Positions 20,795 through 30,783 of a stretch of DNA of 64,000 nt are shown here, piece by piece. Position 1 is the first letter of the stretch, and the number at the start of each line of letters is the position of its first letter. The notes beneath the pieces are model-generated. The model was not told where the DNA came from. It ran no database searches and saw nothing but the letters and a program-made list of their open reading frames with translations. Position numbers and translations under genes: made by a program. The stretch spans positions 62,001 through 126,000 of the forward strand of contig CBCOTE010000023.1 in the NCBI GenBank assembly GCA_965112965.1, given 5' to 3'. Origin of the DNA: CBCOTE01 sp965112965. Lineage in GTDB: Bacteria; Desulfobacterota; Desulfovibrionia; Desulfovibrionales; Desulfovibrionaceae.

Positions 20795-22224
20795 AAGTGC
20801 TTTTTTTGTTGGTAATACCTTTTTGATTTCGTGGATGGCGTTTAGTCGGTGTGGTCCTTATTTTTTTGATGAGGGCAGAGTACAGTTATTGTTGTAGTAG
20901 TTGAAGTCTAGGCCATGGGCACGACCGTGGCTTATATACAACAACAGCTTAGAGGACTCCACTGACTATGTGTTAGAATTATTTTTGGAATTTATGTTCT
21001 AGAATATATATGGTTGTGGGCGTAAATACTTTCTGGTAGTGCGGACTAGATTTTTTAATGAGCATGTAGTGCTAGTGATTTAGATATTGTTAGTTTCGGC
21101 TATACACTATTATGAGACGTTCAGCGTCATGATTATCGTGACCTGGTTGGTCTGAAAGATGCTGCAGCCGAGGTAATTCTTGATGCATTGCAGAGCATTG
21201 ACTATACTTTGATTGTCATAACAGAAGCTTGTCCGTAAACTAGCCATGGAGTAGCTATTATCTATGGAGAAGAATTCCATGTCCTTAGAGCTATTGTGTT
21301 TGAAGGAAAGACGGCTGATGATAGTCTTCGAAAGCCAGATTGACATAGAGATCGGGTTATAGATTATGAATGCTTGTGTCTTTTTAGTGAAATTTGTAAT
21401 TTTTTCTGGGATAACTCTAGGAATACAATGCCTTTAGTGGGATAGGGAGGGCTGTGGCTAGGTCTGAAGTATGGCCATTAATAGATTTTTGAATAGGGCT
21501 GTTTTGGCTGATGGAGATGTGTCGTATATTCGCACATGTAATTGTGGCAAATTGGGAGTAGATGAGATAAGTTTGATTCAGGGTGAAGACTATGTCATTG
21601 GGGAAGAACATGAGTATGGCCAGGCATGAAAGATTTTCCTTGATGTTTTGGATCGCTATGGTTTTGATATTTGGGCCTAAGCGCACGTTGAAACGACGGA
21701 GATATCAGTTATAGGTGGTCAGACGCAGGTTTGTGACATTATAGGAAATTGTGTAGCGGTGATTAATACTATTTGGAGAAGTTTCCACTATTTTTTTTAG
21801 CGATGTGCGGTGGCGTGGCTAGATGTGGATCGTTTAATGTCCAAAATTTACAATGACGACATATTTTCATCGTATTTTTTATGTTTCAATTTGGTGGCTG
21901 AGACGAAGGCATAGGGCGGAACCTGTTTAGTATTTAGATAATAATTTTCTGTAGGTTATTATTCTGTGGCTCCAGTCGGATTATTTGGAATGATAGCGAG
22001 ATTAAAAAAATAATTTATAAACATTAGGTTGATCTTTTATCATTTGTCAATAGTTAATGCGGAATTAGACTGTTTCTTGTTCCGGCTGACGGCCTTGTAT
22101 CGTTTAGGAAGCGACCAGTGGGTCGAGGTGGTGGGATTATCAGTAATATTTGATGATTATTATTTATTTTATTCGTCAGATTTTTTTCGTGTCCGGGAAA
22201 GAATTTCAGCCTTTTGAATAAAAT
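20795..22224. other. 1.4-kb gene-poor spacer
   Basis: No gene supported. Two minus-strand frames at 21110-21346 and 21417-21686 are AT-rich, without ribosome sites or recognisable motifs; they could be remains of a gene upstream of hom. The right end leads into the groESL promoter. Confidence 0.6.
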
Positions 22225-22228
22225 TTGC

Positions 22229-22256
22229 TTGCGTTTTTCAAGAGGCACGGTATAAT
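22229..22256 (+). promoter_or_regulatory. groESL promoter
   Basis: A perfect TATAAT at 22251-22256 is preceded by TTGCGT (22229-22234) with 16 nt between. The leader is about 90 nt and contains an AGTGGTA...TACCACT hairpin (22291-22322). I see no CIRCE repeat and no clear heat-shock sigma32 boxes, so expression may be constitutive, as in many symbionts. Confidence 0.6.
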
Positions 22257-22354
22257 ATTGTTTGGTCGAGGATGAACTAATATTTAGTGTAGTGGTAAAA
22301 GATGACATTAATGACTACCACTGGCATTCTAAACGTCCCAATTGGAGGACTTTT

Positions 22355-22645
22355 ATGAAGCTTAAACCGTTGGCTGATCGTGTACTTATCAAACGTCTAG
22401 AATCTGAAGAGGTGACTAAAGGTGGTATCGTCATCCCCGATACCGCCAAAGAAAAGCCCATACGTGGTGAGATCGTGGCTGTAGGTCCTGGCAAGACTTC
22501 GGATAAGGGTATGGTCATGGCTCTGGGGGTCAAGATTGGGCAAAAGGTGCTTTTCGGTAAGTACGCTGGCACCGAGGTCAAGGTTGATGGCGTTGATTAC
22601 TTAGTTATGCGTGAGGACGACGTCATTGCCATTGTTGAGGACTAG
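22355..22645 (+). CDS. groES: Co-chaperonin GroES
   Basis: A 96-residue cap of the GroEL folding chamber. The opening MKLKPLADRVLIKR, the mobile-loop region EEVTKGGIVIPDTAKEKP (about 18-35) and the closing VDYLVMREDDVIAIVED are standard. The ATG at 22355 has GGAGG 6 bases upstream; the frame is open further upstream, but that extension has no family counterpart. Length and motifs are normal. It is the first gene of groES-groEL, with its own promoter upstream and groEL starting 105 bp after its stop. Confidence 0.98.
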   Translation: MKLKPLADRVLIKRLESEEVTKGGIVIPDTAKEKPIRGEIVAVGPGKTSDKGMVMALGVKIGQKVLFGKYAGTEVKVDGVDYLVMREDDVIAIVED

Positions 22646-22750
22646 CTGGGGTGTTAGTTCGGTTTGGTATTTGTTTGCCACGGCCCTTAGATTTTATTTT
22701 TTTGTAACGTTATTCTACATATCAATGTCGATATTTCCTGGAGGCAGATT

Positions 22751-24376
22751 ATGGCTGTGAAAGAGATTTTATTTGACACTAAGGCCCGCGAGAAGCTTCA
22801 ACGTGGGGTGGATACATTGGCTAATGCGGTCAAGGTGACACTGGGTCCTAAAGGTCGCAATGTGGTCATTGAGAAAAGTTTTGGTTCTCCAGTTATCACC
22901 AAAGATGGCGTGACCGTGGCTAAGGAGATCGAGCTGGAGGATAAATTCGAAAATATGGGCGCTCAGATGGTCAAACAGGTGGCTAGCAAGACTAGCGATG
23001 TGGCTGGCGATGGTACTACCACTGCTACTATTTTGTCCCAGACTATTTTTAGTGAGGGCGTGAAGTTAGTGGCTGCCGGACGTAATCCTATGGCTATTAA
23101 GCGTGGCATTGACAAGGCTGTTGAGGCTGTGGTGATTGAGTTAGCTAAGATGGCCAAGCCCACTCGAGACCAGAAAGAGATTGCTCAGGTTGGCGCTATT
23201 TCGGCCAATAATGATGCTACTATCGGCAATATTATTGCCGAGGCTATGGACAAAGTCGGTAAGGAAGGTGTGATTACCGTGGAAGAAGCTAAGTCCATGG
23301 ATACCACTTTGGACGTGGTCGAAGGTATGCAGTTTGATCGTGGTTATCTCTCGCCTTATTTTATTACCGATTCTGAGAAGATGACGGTGGAGTTAGATGA
23401 ACCGCATATTCTCATCAATGAAAAGAAGATTTCTAGTATGAAGGACTTGCTGCCCATCCTTGAGCAGACTGCCAAGTTGGGGCGTCCTCTGCTTATAATT
23501 GCCGAGGATGTGGAGGGTGAGGCTTTAGCCACCCTGGTAGTAAACAAGTTGCGTGGAACCTTGCAGGTCTGCGCTGTTAAGGCTCCAGGGTTTGGAGACC
23601 GTCGTAAAGCTATGCTCCAAGACATCGCCATTCTCACCGGTGGTCGTATGGTTTCTGAGGATTTGGGTATTAAACTGGAGAGTCTGACGTTGGCTGATTT
23701 GGGTAAGGCTAAGAAGATCAAGGTAGACAAAGAAAATACTACTATTGTGGACGGCTTTGGTAAGAATGATGATATTAAGGCGCGTATTAAGCAGATTCGG
23801 GCTCAGATTGATGAGACTACCAGCGAGTATGATCGTGAGAAGCTCCAGGAGCGTCTGGCTAAGATTGTAGGTGGTGTAGCCGTGATTAAGGTTGGCGCAG
23901 CCACTGAAGTTGAGATGAAAGAGAGAAAGGCCCGAGTGGAAGATGCCCTTAATGCTACTCGCGCAGCCGTTGAAGAAGGCATAGTAGCTGGTGGTGGTGT
24001 GGCTTTAGTGCGCTGCCAGAGTATTCTCAAGAACATCAAGTTATTGGATGATGACGAGGCCGCGGGTGTAAATATTGTTCATCGGGCTATTGAGGAGCCC
24101 TTACGTGGTATCGCTATTAATGCTGGATTTGAGGGTGCCATTGTGGTGGAGAAAGTTCGTGAGGGTAAGAATGGTTTTGGTTTTAACGCCGGCACTGGTG
24201 TCTATGAGGATTTAGTTAAGGCTGGAGTTATCGATCCTAAGAAGGTTACTCGTATTGCTCTACAGAATGCTTCTAGTGTGGCCGGCCTGTTGCTGACTAC
24301 TGAGGCTGCTGTAGCTGAAAAGCCTGAACCTAAGAAGCCTGCTCCGCCCATGCCCCCTGGTGGCGGTATGTATTAG
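22751..24376 (+). CDS. groEL: Chaperonin GroEL
   Basis: A 541-residue subunit of the 14-mer folding chamber, working with GroES and ATP. The ATP site is seen in TLGPKGRNVV (about 31-40) and GDGTTTAT (about 87-94); the typical AAVEEGIVAGGG lies near 405-416. The C-terminal tail is Pro-rich and ends GGGMY instead of a long GGM repeat, resembling Desulfovibrio-type GroEL. Its ribosome site is GGAGG about 9 bases before the ATG. The frame is intact and codon use is even. High, probably constitutive chaperonin output is common in reduced symbionts, but nothing in the sequence measures it. A very strong terminator follows the stop. Confidence 0.99.
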   Translation: MAVKEILFDTKAREKLQRGVDTLANAVKVTLGPKGRNVVIEKSFGSPVITKDGVTVAKEIELEDKFENMGAQMVKQVASKTSDVAGDGTTTATILSQTIFSEGVKLVAAGRNPMAIKRGIDKAVEAVVIELAKMAKPTRDQKEIAQVGAISANNDATIGNIIAEAMDKVGKEGVITVEEAKSMDTTLDVVEGMQFDRGYLSPYFITDSEKMTVELDEPHILINEKKISSMKDLLPILEQTAKLGRPLLIIAEDVEGEALATLVVNKLRGTLQVCAVKAPGFGDRRKAMLQDIAILTGGRMVSEDLGIKLESLTLADLGKAKKIKVDKENTTIVDGFGKNDDIKARIKQIRAQIDETTSEYDREKLQERLAKIVGGVAVIKVGAATEVEMKERKARVEDALNATRAAVEEGIVAGGGVALVRCQSILKNIKLLDDDEAAGVNIVHRAIEEPLRGIAINAGFEGAIVVEKVREGKNGFGFNAGTGVYEDLVKAGVIDPKKVTRIALQNASSVAGLLLTTEAAVAEKPEPKKPAPPMPPGGGMY

Positions 24377-24394
24377 TTGATCGATCGTTGTATG

Positions 24395-24444
24395 ACTTCG
24401 CAACGAAAAAGCCGGGCTGAAGCCCGGCTTTTTCGTTGCGAAGT
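24395..24444 (+). terminator. Strong intrinsic terminator after groEL
   Basis: A perfect 23-bp inverted repeat (24395-24417 and 24422-24444) with a TGAA loop. The GC-rich top (GCCGGGC) is flanked by A5 on the left and T5 on the right, so it can terminate on either strand. It separates groESL from murJ. Confidence 0.92.
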
Positions 24445-24617
24445 AACATCGTGAGAAAAAAGGAAAATTTGGATTTTTTATTTTTTCGTTTTTTTTGTAA
24501 AAAAATATATATTTTGCAATGCTGCGTAAACAGGCAAACAAGGTATCCGTAAATGGGCTACCTAAGCTATTGAAAAGCACGATTCACATTTTTTGACGTC
24601 TAGGCGTAAAGGGGTAT

Positions 24618-26204
24618 ATGATAAATTGGAAAGGCAGTCAGCGGTTGAGCATGGCCGCAATGATTATGGCTGGAAGTGTGTTCTTGTCACGGGCTATGGG
24701 GTTCATTCGCGATATGACCATATCGCGGTGGTTCGGTGCAGGGCAGGAAGCGGATATATATTTTACTGCTTTTGTAGTACCGGATTTCCTTAATTATCTG
24801 ATGGCTGGTGCTTATTTTTCTATCACTCTTATCCCGATACTGGCTCAAGCCTTTGAGGAGGACGAAGCCAGCGGGTGGCAGATGTTTTCCGCGATATTCT
24901 GCGGGATGCTGCTAGCCAGTTCGGTCTTGATTGCGGCAGCCATGGTGTATGCGCCGGAACTGGCACGGTTGGCAGCGCCTGGTTTTGACGCTGTGGCCTC
25001 GGCCCGGCTGACTCACTTTTTGCGCATCATCCTGCCGGCGCAGGTGTTTTTTTTGGTTGGTTCCTGCCTGAGTGCCATCCTTTATATACGCAAGCAGTTT
25101 TTAGTGCCTGCGCTTACTCCTATTTGCTATAATGGCGCCATTATAGGCCTGGGGGCGTTAGTTTTGGGTAGCGGCATAGATGGTTTCTGCTGGGGCGTGC
25201 TCGTCGGCGCTTTTATAGGCAGCTTGGCGTTACCACTGTTAGCTGTGATCCGTACGGGGGGGTTGTCACTTTCATTGCGCTTTCGGCATACTGGTCTACG
25301 GCGCTTCCTACTATTGGTCCTGCCGCTCATGATTGGGCAGTCGGTGGTAGTACTTGACGAACAATTGTTGCGCATTTTTGGCTCCCTGGCTGGGACGGGT
25401 GCTGTAAGCTGGCTTAATTATGCCCGGCACATCATGCTTGTACCCGTAGGTATGGTGGCCCAGGCCGTTGGCGTGGCTTCCTTTCCTTTTTTGGCTCAGT
25501 TAGCCGTACAGAAGGAAAGCGAGCGCTTCAACGCGACGTTGGCAGCTGCCTTGCGAACTACAACATTGTTACTCTTGCCATTGGGTGTATGGATGTTTGC
25601 GGCGGCCGAGCCTATCGTGGCGGTTACATTTCAACAAGGGCAATTCGGCTCAGCCGATACCGCGGCTACTGTCCCCTGCTTGCGGCTTATGCTTGTTGGT
25701 GTGGTTGCCTGGGGAGTACTTCAAATTATTGGTCGGGCCTTCTATGCATACCAAGATATGCTTACACCGGCAGTGACTGGCAGTATAATTACACTAGTCG
25801 CATTGCCTCTTTATTGGTGGTTCACGAGATATTGGGGTGCCAATGGCGCAGCTCTAGTCAGCTTATCCGCGGTGGTGGGTTATGCCATGGCCATTGGTTT
25901 ACTTTGGCGGCGCCGTTTTGGGTCCGGTGGATTAATCGGTTTGGGTAGGGTTTGTTTTTGGTGTTTTTGTCTTTCTTTGATCGCAGTACTGCCGGCCTGG
26001 CTTCTGCTGCAGCTGTCCTGGTTGGGCATTAGTCCTTGGCCGATCTTGGATTATACTGTGGCTCTGGCTGTTAGCGTTGTTTGTTTTATCGTGGTTTTTT
26101 TGGTTTTTGGTCAATGTTATATTCCGGACCTAGTGCGACCAGTCCAAAAATATCTTGAATGTTTAGCTCGATTAGGCCGTGGCGGTCCTGCTGCATCAGT
26201 GTGA
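24618..26204 (+). CDS. murJ: Lipid II flippase MurJ (MviN)
   Basis: MurJ moves lipid II across the inner membrane for peptidoglycan synthesis. The 528-residue product is hydrophobic throughout, with about 14 membrane segments, and begins with the family's typical SVFLSRAMGFIRDMTISRWFGAGQEADIYFTAF block written here in part only: FIRDMTIS near residue 29 and ADIYFTAF near 45. The central NYARHIMLVPVGMVAQAVGVASFPFLAQL region (about 266-294) is also typical; only its first part, NYARHIMLVPVG, need be matched. AAAGGGG lies before the ATG at 24618. Its stop is TGA. A T8 run inside the gene (around 25048) is in frame. Keeping murJ implies that a cell wall is still made. Confidence 0.96.
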   Translation: MINWKGSQRLSMAAMIMAGSVFLSRAMGFIRDMTISRWFGAGQEADIYFTAFVVPDFLNYLMAGAYFSITLIPILAQAFEEDEASGWQMFSAIFCGMLLASSVLIAAAMVYAPELARLAAPGFDAVASARLTHFLRIILPAQVFFLVGSCLSAILYIRKQFLVPALTPICYNGAIIGLGALVLGSGIDGFCWGVLVGAFIGSLALPLLAVIRTGGLSLSLRFRHTGLRRFLLLVLPLMIGQSVVVLDEQLLRIFGSLAGTGAVSWLNYARHIMLVPVGMVAQAVGVASFPFLAQLAVQKESERFNATLAAALRTTTLLLLPLGVWMFAAAEPIVAVTFQQGQFGSADTAATVPCLRLMLVGVVAWGVLQIIGRAFYAYQDMLTPAVTGSIITLVALPLYWWFTRYWGANGAALVSLSAVVGYAMAIGLLWRRRFGSGGLIGLGRVCFWCFCLSLIAVLPAWLLLQLSWLGISPWPILDYTVALAVSVVCFIVVFLVFGQCYIPDLVRPVQKYLECLARLGRGGPAASV

Positions 26205-28003
26205 GAGTGTATCAGGTACGGTGACGACATTTCAATTTTTTTTGAGCAGGTTGGAATGGATGTGGCCGCATAGAGAGAGGCAGGTCCATCCACCAGCGGC
26301 CACGTTGGAATATTCTGAAAATTTAAAACTATGTTCTTACCTTGATTGAGCTCTTAGTCTAGACGTGTATCTGGCCAACAGTCATTTTAATCATGTCACC
26401 TACCTTTTATATCACATCTGTTGGAATAGACCTGCCTACTATCATTCACACCTAGCCTGGATACTCTTCGCCATTTCTTCAATAGCAATTTCAGCCGCAT
26501 TCTAGGCATGGATTTAGGTAGGTCACAGTCAGATTCGGCTCACACGCCGCCGGTGTATATTTTTTGTCGCAGTCGATCAGTTTCAGGGCTAGCAACAGTC
26601 CGGTCATGCAGCACAACATTGTCTTGGTCTTGAAACATACTGCTACTCAGCCTAATGCTCAGCTGCACTATCATTTTTATAGTTATTTTTTATCCCATTA
26701 TCTAGAGCAAACGGTAGGACCATAGCTCAGATGTCTTTATTAGAAAGAGTACCAACGCTGCATGTATCCGTATATTGTCCCCGTCCCACACTATGGATTT
26801 TAACAGAGAAGGCCATATGAAGTCCATTCTAAACTGAGCGCTATCATCTTTGCATTACCAGTGAGACTACCTATGTCAACGGCAACCCATTGTCCGTCAA
26901 TAATAATGCCTAAACATGCCAATTCCTACGTTTTTATCTGACCGGCCATGGGGACAAAACTCTTTAATTTTACTGTCTCGGATATATTTCTTCGTCTATG
27001 AACAATAGCAAAAATACACTTCTTTGTACCTCACTTGAATATTACACGCCCAGCTTATATATCTCTCCAGCAACTACGCCGTCTCTTTTGGTTTATGTAT
27101 TTCTAGATGTTTTACGTACGTCTGCATATAATTCTAGCCTGATACGAGTCTGTACAATATATAAGAAGAATTCTAAAATGCTTTCACTCACTATTCTATC
27201 CGTATATAGTAAATAGTTCAGCCCAAACATTAAAAGTGAGGGTGAGGAGGGGTGAGAGTGGGCAGTATAGTGAGAATAAGAAAAAGATCGTGGATGAGAT
27301 ATCCGAATTCCACCTGCCCAATTTTTTTTATAGGGCTGTGGTTGTTCTTTTAAGTTTCAACCTTTTCTTTCATTGGTTGCCAGAAAATTCATCTCATAGG
27401 TAGGCCAGGGTGGCGCAGACTAGTGTCAGATCGATAGGTTCGGCGAGGACGGCAGTAGTGAAGCGACGGCTAAAAAATGGTGTAAGGTATGAGGAAATTG
27501 GTGGATGAGGACAGAGGAGGAGCCAATGTATGATGATAGAGGTGGGGTGAAGGTAGTGTGTATGGTGGATGCGATGGATCGTGGCGGAGAGACGAATGAG
27601 AAAGAGTGTTTATTGTGTAGAAGACATAAGATATTAATATAGTATTTATTTGCATCGGCGTATGTAAACAGCTTGCCAGATATTTTGGTCTTAGTAGTAT
27701 ACCAGAAGTCGGCAAGGAGAAAAGAGAGTTTTATTATACGGGGCGCGGTTGGAGATGACCAACCGGAGACGAGGAACGTATTGAGGCGGTAGTCGTGCCA
27801 TAGAAATGGGCCGGCCAAAATTTCGGGACATAGTGCCGAAAATGGCCAAACTATGAAAAATAGATGGTAGGAGTCAATGGATGGCCTGACGGATAGACAT
27901 GTCAAGTATATACTGCTGATGTATAACAAATAGTTGGCAGTGTAAATGCGATAGAAAAAAATGCAAGTAAGCTGGGCAGTTCTCTTCTTTTGAAGATGGG
28001 CGC
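26205..28003. other. 1.8-kb spacer with inverted strand composition
   Basis: No gene supported. From about 26,290 to 27,230 the + strand is C-rich relative to G, the opposite of most spacers in the window; from 27,230 to about 27,900 it becomes G/A-rich. A 167-codon minus-strand frame at 27426-27929 follows from the pyrimidine-rich minus strand and has no family resemblance. A 7-bp hairpin (CGGTTGG/CCAACCG) lies at 27746-27765. Confidence 0.6.
26262..26302. repeat. Inverted repeat downstream of murJ
   Basis: GTGGCCGC (26262-26269) and GCGGCCAC (26295-26302) form an 8-bp stem with a 25-nt loop, flanked by a direct repeat GTTGGAAT (26250 and 26304). There is no T run after it; it is a possible murJ transcript end. 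Confidence 0.4.
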
Positions 28004-29398
28004 TCAGTCTATAGTGATAGCACGCTGGATACGGCGTAGACTGCGTTCGCGACCCAGTATTGCCATAATTTCAAAAAGACTAGGAGAGGTAGTTTGGCCG
28101 GTGAGGGCTATACGCAGTGGTTGGGCTATGAATTTGAAGGTAATTCCTTGGGCATCTAGGTAACTTTGTATTATTTGTTCGATTTCAACTTTATTTAATT
28201 CGGGCAGGGTGGCAAACAAATTTTTGATGGCCGCCAGGTGGCTACGGGCCTCGGAGGTGAGAAATTTGGCTACGGCTTTATTGTCGTAGTGCAGGTCATT
28301 GTCTGATGTGATTAAGAAGTCTATGGCGTCAGTCATCTCTACCAAGGTACGGACTCGGGGCTGATATAGGGGAATGATAGTCTCCAGATAGGCCAGGTCT
28401 AGGCCGTCCCGGCCGCGGGCAGAGAGATGCTCAGCCAGCAATGGTCCCAGGCGGGCCGGGGCGGCGGTTTTTAGATAGTGTTTGTTTAGCCATAATAGTT
28501 TATCCGGATTGAAGGCTGCGGGCGAAACACTAAGGTTGGTGCCGTCGAATTTGGTGATAATTTCTTCGCGGCTAAAAATTTCCTGGTTTTCTGCGGACCA
28601 GCCTAGGCGTACAAGATAGTTAATTATCGCCTCGGGCAGCAGGCCGTCAGCGCGATATTCCATCACCGAGCGAGCCCCGTGGCGTTTAGATAATTTTTTT
28701 TTATCCTGTCCGAAAATGAGCGACACGTGGCCGAAGCGAGGAATAGGGAAGCCAAGCGCTTGGTAGAGTAGGATCTGTCGCGGGGTATTGTTTACATGGT
28801 CGTTCCCGCGTATAATGTGTGTGGTGCCTAGGTCGTGGTCGTCTATCACCACGGCCAGATTGTAGACTGGTGTGCCATCAGTTCGGCGTAGAATCATGTC
28901 ATCAAGCTCGGCGTTGTTCACGGTCAGAATGCCTTTGACCATATCTTTGAATACTGTTTTGCCCGTGAGCAAGCTTTTAAAGCGTACCACGCGGTCTGGG
29001 CCGGGACCCAGACCGCGTTCACGGCAATGACCGTTGTATTTAGGTTTATGGCCTTCGGACATGGCCTTGTTACGCATGTCCTGTATTTCGTTAGGCGTGC
29101 AGGCGCACCAGTAGGCGTGGTCAGTATTAAGTAGCCAGTCAACAGCTGTATTATAAAGGTCGAACCGTCGGCTCTGGTAGATGGGTTCACCATCCCATTC
29201 CAAGCCCAACCAGGTCAAGGAATTGAGGATATCATCGGTCATAGCCTGCTCGGAGCGAGCTCGGTCTGTGTCTTCGATACGCAATAAAAAGGTGCCCCCA
29301 AAATGCCGGGCTAAAAACCAGTTAAAAATGGCAGTACGACACCCTCCTATATGTAGATGCCCTGTTGGACTTGGTGCAAAACGTGTAACAACGGTCAT
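28004..29398 (-). CDS. gltX: Glutamyl-tRNA synthetase
   Basis: It charges tRNA-Glu with glutamate (and may charge tRNA-Gln if a GatCAB route is used). At 464 residues it is full length. The class I signatures are APSPTGHLHIGG near residue 8 (HIGH motif) and KKLSKRHG near 246 (KMSKS equivalent). The cysteines of CACT (about 97-100) may hold a zinc. I chose the ATG at 29398, giving MTVVTRFAPSPTG as usual; an ATG 42 bases upstream would add an atypical leader. GGAG lies 11 bases upstream. It is on the minus strand, downstream of the glycosyltransferase cluster by 200 bp. Confidence 0.97.
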   Translation of the reverse strand: MTVVTRFAPSPTGHLHIGGCRTAIFNWFLARHFGGTFLLRIEDTDRARSEQAMTDDILNSLTWLGLEWDGEPIYQSRRFDLYNTAVDWLLNTDHAYWCACTPNEIQDMRNKAMSEGHKPKYNGHCRERGLGPGPDRVVRFKSLLTGKTVFKDMVKGILTVNNAELDDMILRRTDGTPVYNLAVVIDDHDLGTTHIIRGNDHVNNTPRQILLYQALGFPIPRFGHVSLIFGQDKKKLSKRHGARSVMEYRADGLLPEAIINYLVRLGWSAENQEIFSREEIITKFDGTNLSVSPAAFNPDKLLWLNKHYLKTAAPARLGPLLAEHLSARGRDGLDLAYLETIIPLYQPRVRTLVEMTDAIDFLITSDNDLHYDNKAVAKFLTSEARSHLAAIKNLFATLPELNKVEIEQIIQSYLDAQGITFKFIAQPLRIALTGQTTSPSLFEIMAILGRERSLRRIQRAITID

Positions 29399-29600
29399 GG
29401 AAGAATATCTCCAGTAGCTAGTGAGTAGAGCGCTTCCCATCCTTCTATTTTTTTCATTTTTTTGCTTGGGATAATGATTTTTATAGAGCAGGTTGGATTG
29501 TGAGTGGTGGGCGAATTTTGTTCAGCGCAGCTTCAATTTGTAGTAGCTGATGTGAGTGAAAAAACTATGGGATATATAGGGTTTCAATAGGTTTTTTTTA

Positions 29601-30770
29601 TTAAGTGTATGGTACTGTACCGGCGATATAGGTGAAAAAGGATTCGTATTGTGGCAGGATGACTGCGGTGTCGAAGCGCGCCGTTATGTCTGCGGCAATA
29701 GTAGCTCTATTGAATTGGCTGGCCAAGGCGGTGGCAATAGTCTTGGCCAGGGCGGCGGCATCTTCAGGGAGGCAGGTGAGACCATTTTGTCCTGACTGGA
29801 TAATTTCATTGATGCCGCCGGGACAGGTACAGGCTACGGCCGGGGTGCCGCAAGCCAGAGCCTCTAGGAGTACATTTGGCAAACCTTCGAAGCGTGAGGG
29901 CAGCACGAACAGGTCGGCGGCAAAGAAATATGGGGCAGGATCAGCGACAAAACCAGCTAGAAATACACGGTCAGCCAGGCCCAGAGTCTCAATCATGGCT
30001 CGCAGCTGTGCTTCTTCAGGCCCCTGGCCTAGAATGGTGCAGTGTAGATTTGGTATCTGGTCTGCTAAGTATGCTAGGGCCTTGAGGAGTAGATCGAAGC
30101 CCTTTTGATGTACTAATCGGCCGGCAGCTACGAGATGGCGTTGATTATACGTAGAGTGTATAGACTGCAGTGGAGGTGGCATGGCTTTAGCCCTGGTCTG
30201 GAGTTCGGACGTGTCTACAGGATTGTGGATGACCATCATCTGCGTTTCGGGCACATGGTAGTGGTCGTGCAGGTCTAGAAGTATATCTCGGGACTGGCAT
30301 ATGATGAAGTCTAGACGTGGTAACAGGCGGCAGGCCAAGAAGTCGAGCAGATGAGGATGCGGTCTAGTTACATGGGCTCGTGAGAGCACGCATGATTCTC
30401 GACCGATAAGCTGTATTCTATGTGGCAGGAAGGGCTGGGCCATAGCCATGAGCATGTTGAGGTGTCCTAGTGTGGAGCAAACTATGGCTGGCCGACGATA
30501 CTGAATAAGTCGTATCAGTTTAGGTAGGGCGAGACGAGCCCGGGGTACGGCTAGGTCGTGTAATGGTAAGTAGGTCGGCAGTGTTGTAGCTAGGACTCCA
30601 TTGGCCTGGAGCACGGCCAGCTCCGGGGTGAAGCGAGAGCGGTCCAAGCGGGTAGCTAGAGTGATGACGATCCGCTCTGATCCGCCTGGCTCCAGCGAAG
30701 GGAGCAAGAATAGGATTCTGATGGGAACGTGAAAGTTGGAGCATGTGCTTGAGGCGTGAGGTGTAGTCAT
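29601..30770 (-). CDS. GT4-family glycosyltransferase, intact
   Basis: A 389-residue GT-B glycosyltransferase that would move a sugar from a nucleotide-sugar onto a growing glycan at the inner membrane. The N-terminal half starts with ILFLLPSLEPGGSERIV (about 20-36), the GGxE motif of the family. The C-terminal nucleotide-binding half contains VAAGRLVHQKGFDLLLKAL (about 212-230), and the EX7E site appears in FEGLPNVLLEALACGTP (about 288-304). The frame is longer upstream, but I start at the ATG at 30770 because the preceding glycosyltransferase ends at 30784. Acceptor and sugar cannot be told from sequence. It is the only undamaged glycosyltransferase of this cluster. Confidence 0.88.
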   Translation of the reverse strand: MTTPHASSTCSNFHVPIRILFLLPSLEPGGSERIVITLATRLDRSRFTPELAVLQANGVLATTLPTYLPLHDLAVPRARLALPKLIRLIQYRRPAIVCSTLGHLNMLMAMAQPFLPHRIQLIGRESCVLSRAHVTRPHPHLLDFLACRLLPRLDFIICQSRDILLDLHDHYHVPETQMMVIHNPVDTSELQTRAKAMPPPLQSIHSTYNQRHLVAAGRLVHQKGFDLLLKALAYLADQIPNLHCTILGQGPEEAQLRAMIETLGLADRVFLAGFVADPAPYFFAADLFVLPSRFEGLPNVLLEALACGTPAVACTCPGGINEIIQSGQNGLTCLPEDAAALAKTIATALASQFNRATIAADITARFDTAVILPQYESFFTYIAGTVPYT

Positions 30771-30783
30771 AGCCACGAAATTA

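Noticed and set aside
22257..22354. CIRCE operator upstream of groES
   Set aside because: The TTAGCACTC/GAGTGCTAA repeat is absent; only an unrelated AGTGGTA/TACCACT hairpin is present.
27426..27929. 167-codon minus-strand frame
   Set aside because: It lies in a purine-rich + strand tract that suppresses stops on the minus strand; its translation is Ser/Pro/Leu/His-rich, with no ribosome site or family resemblance.
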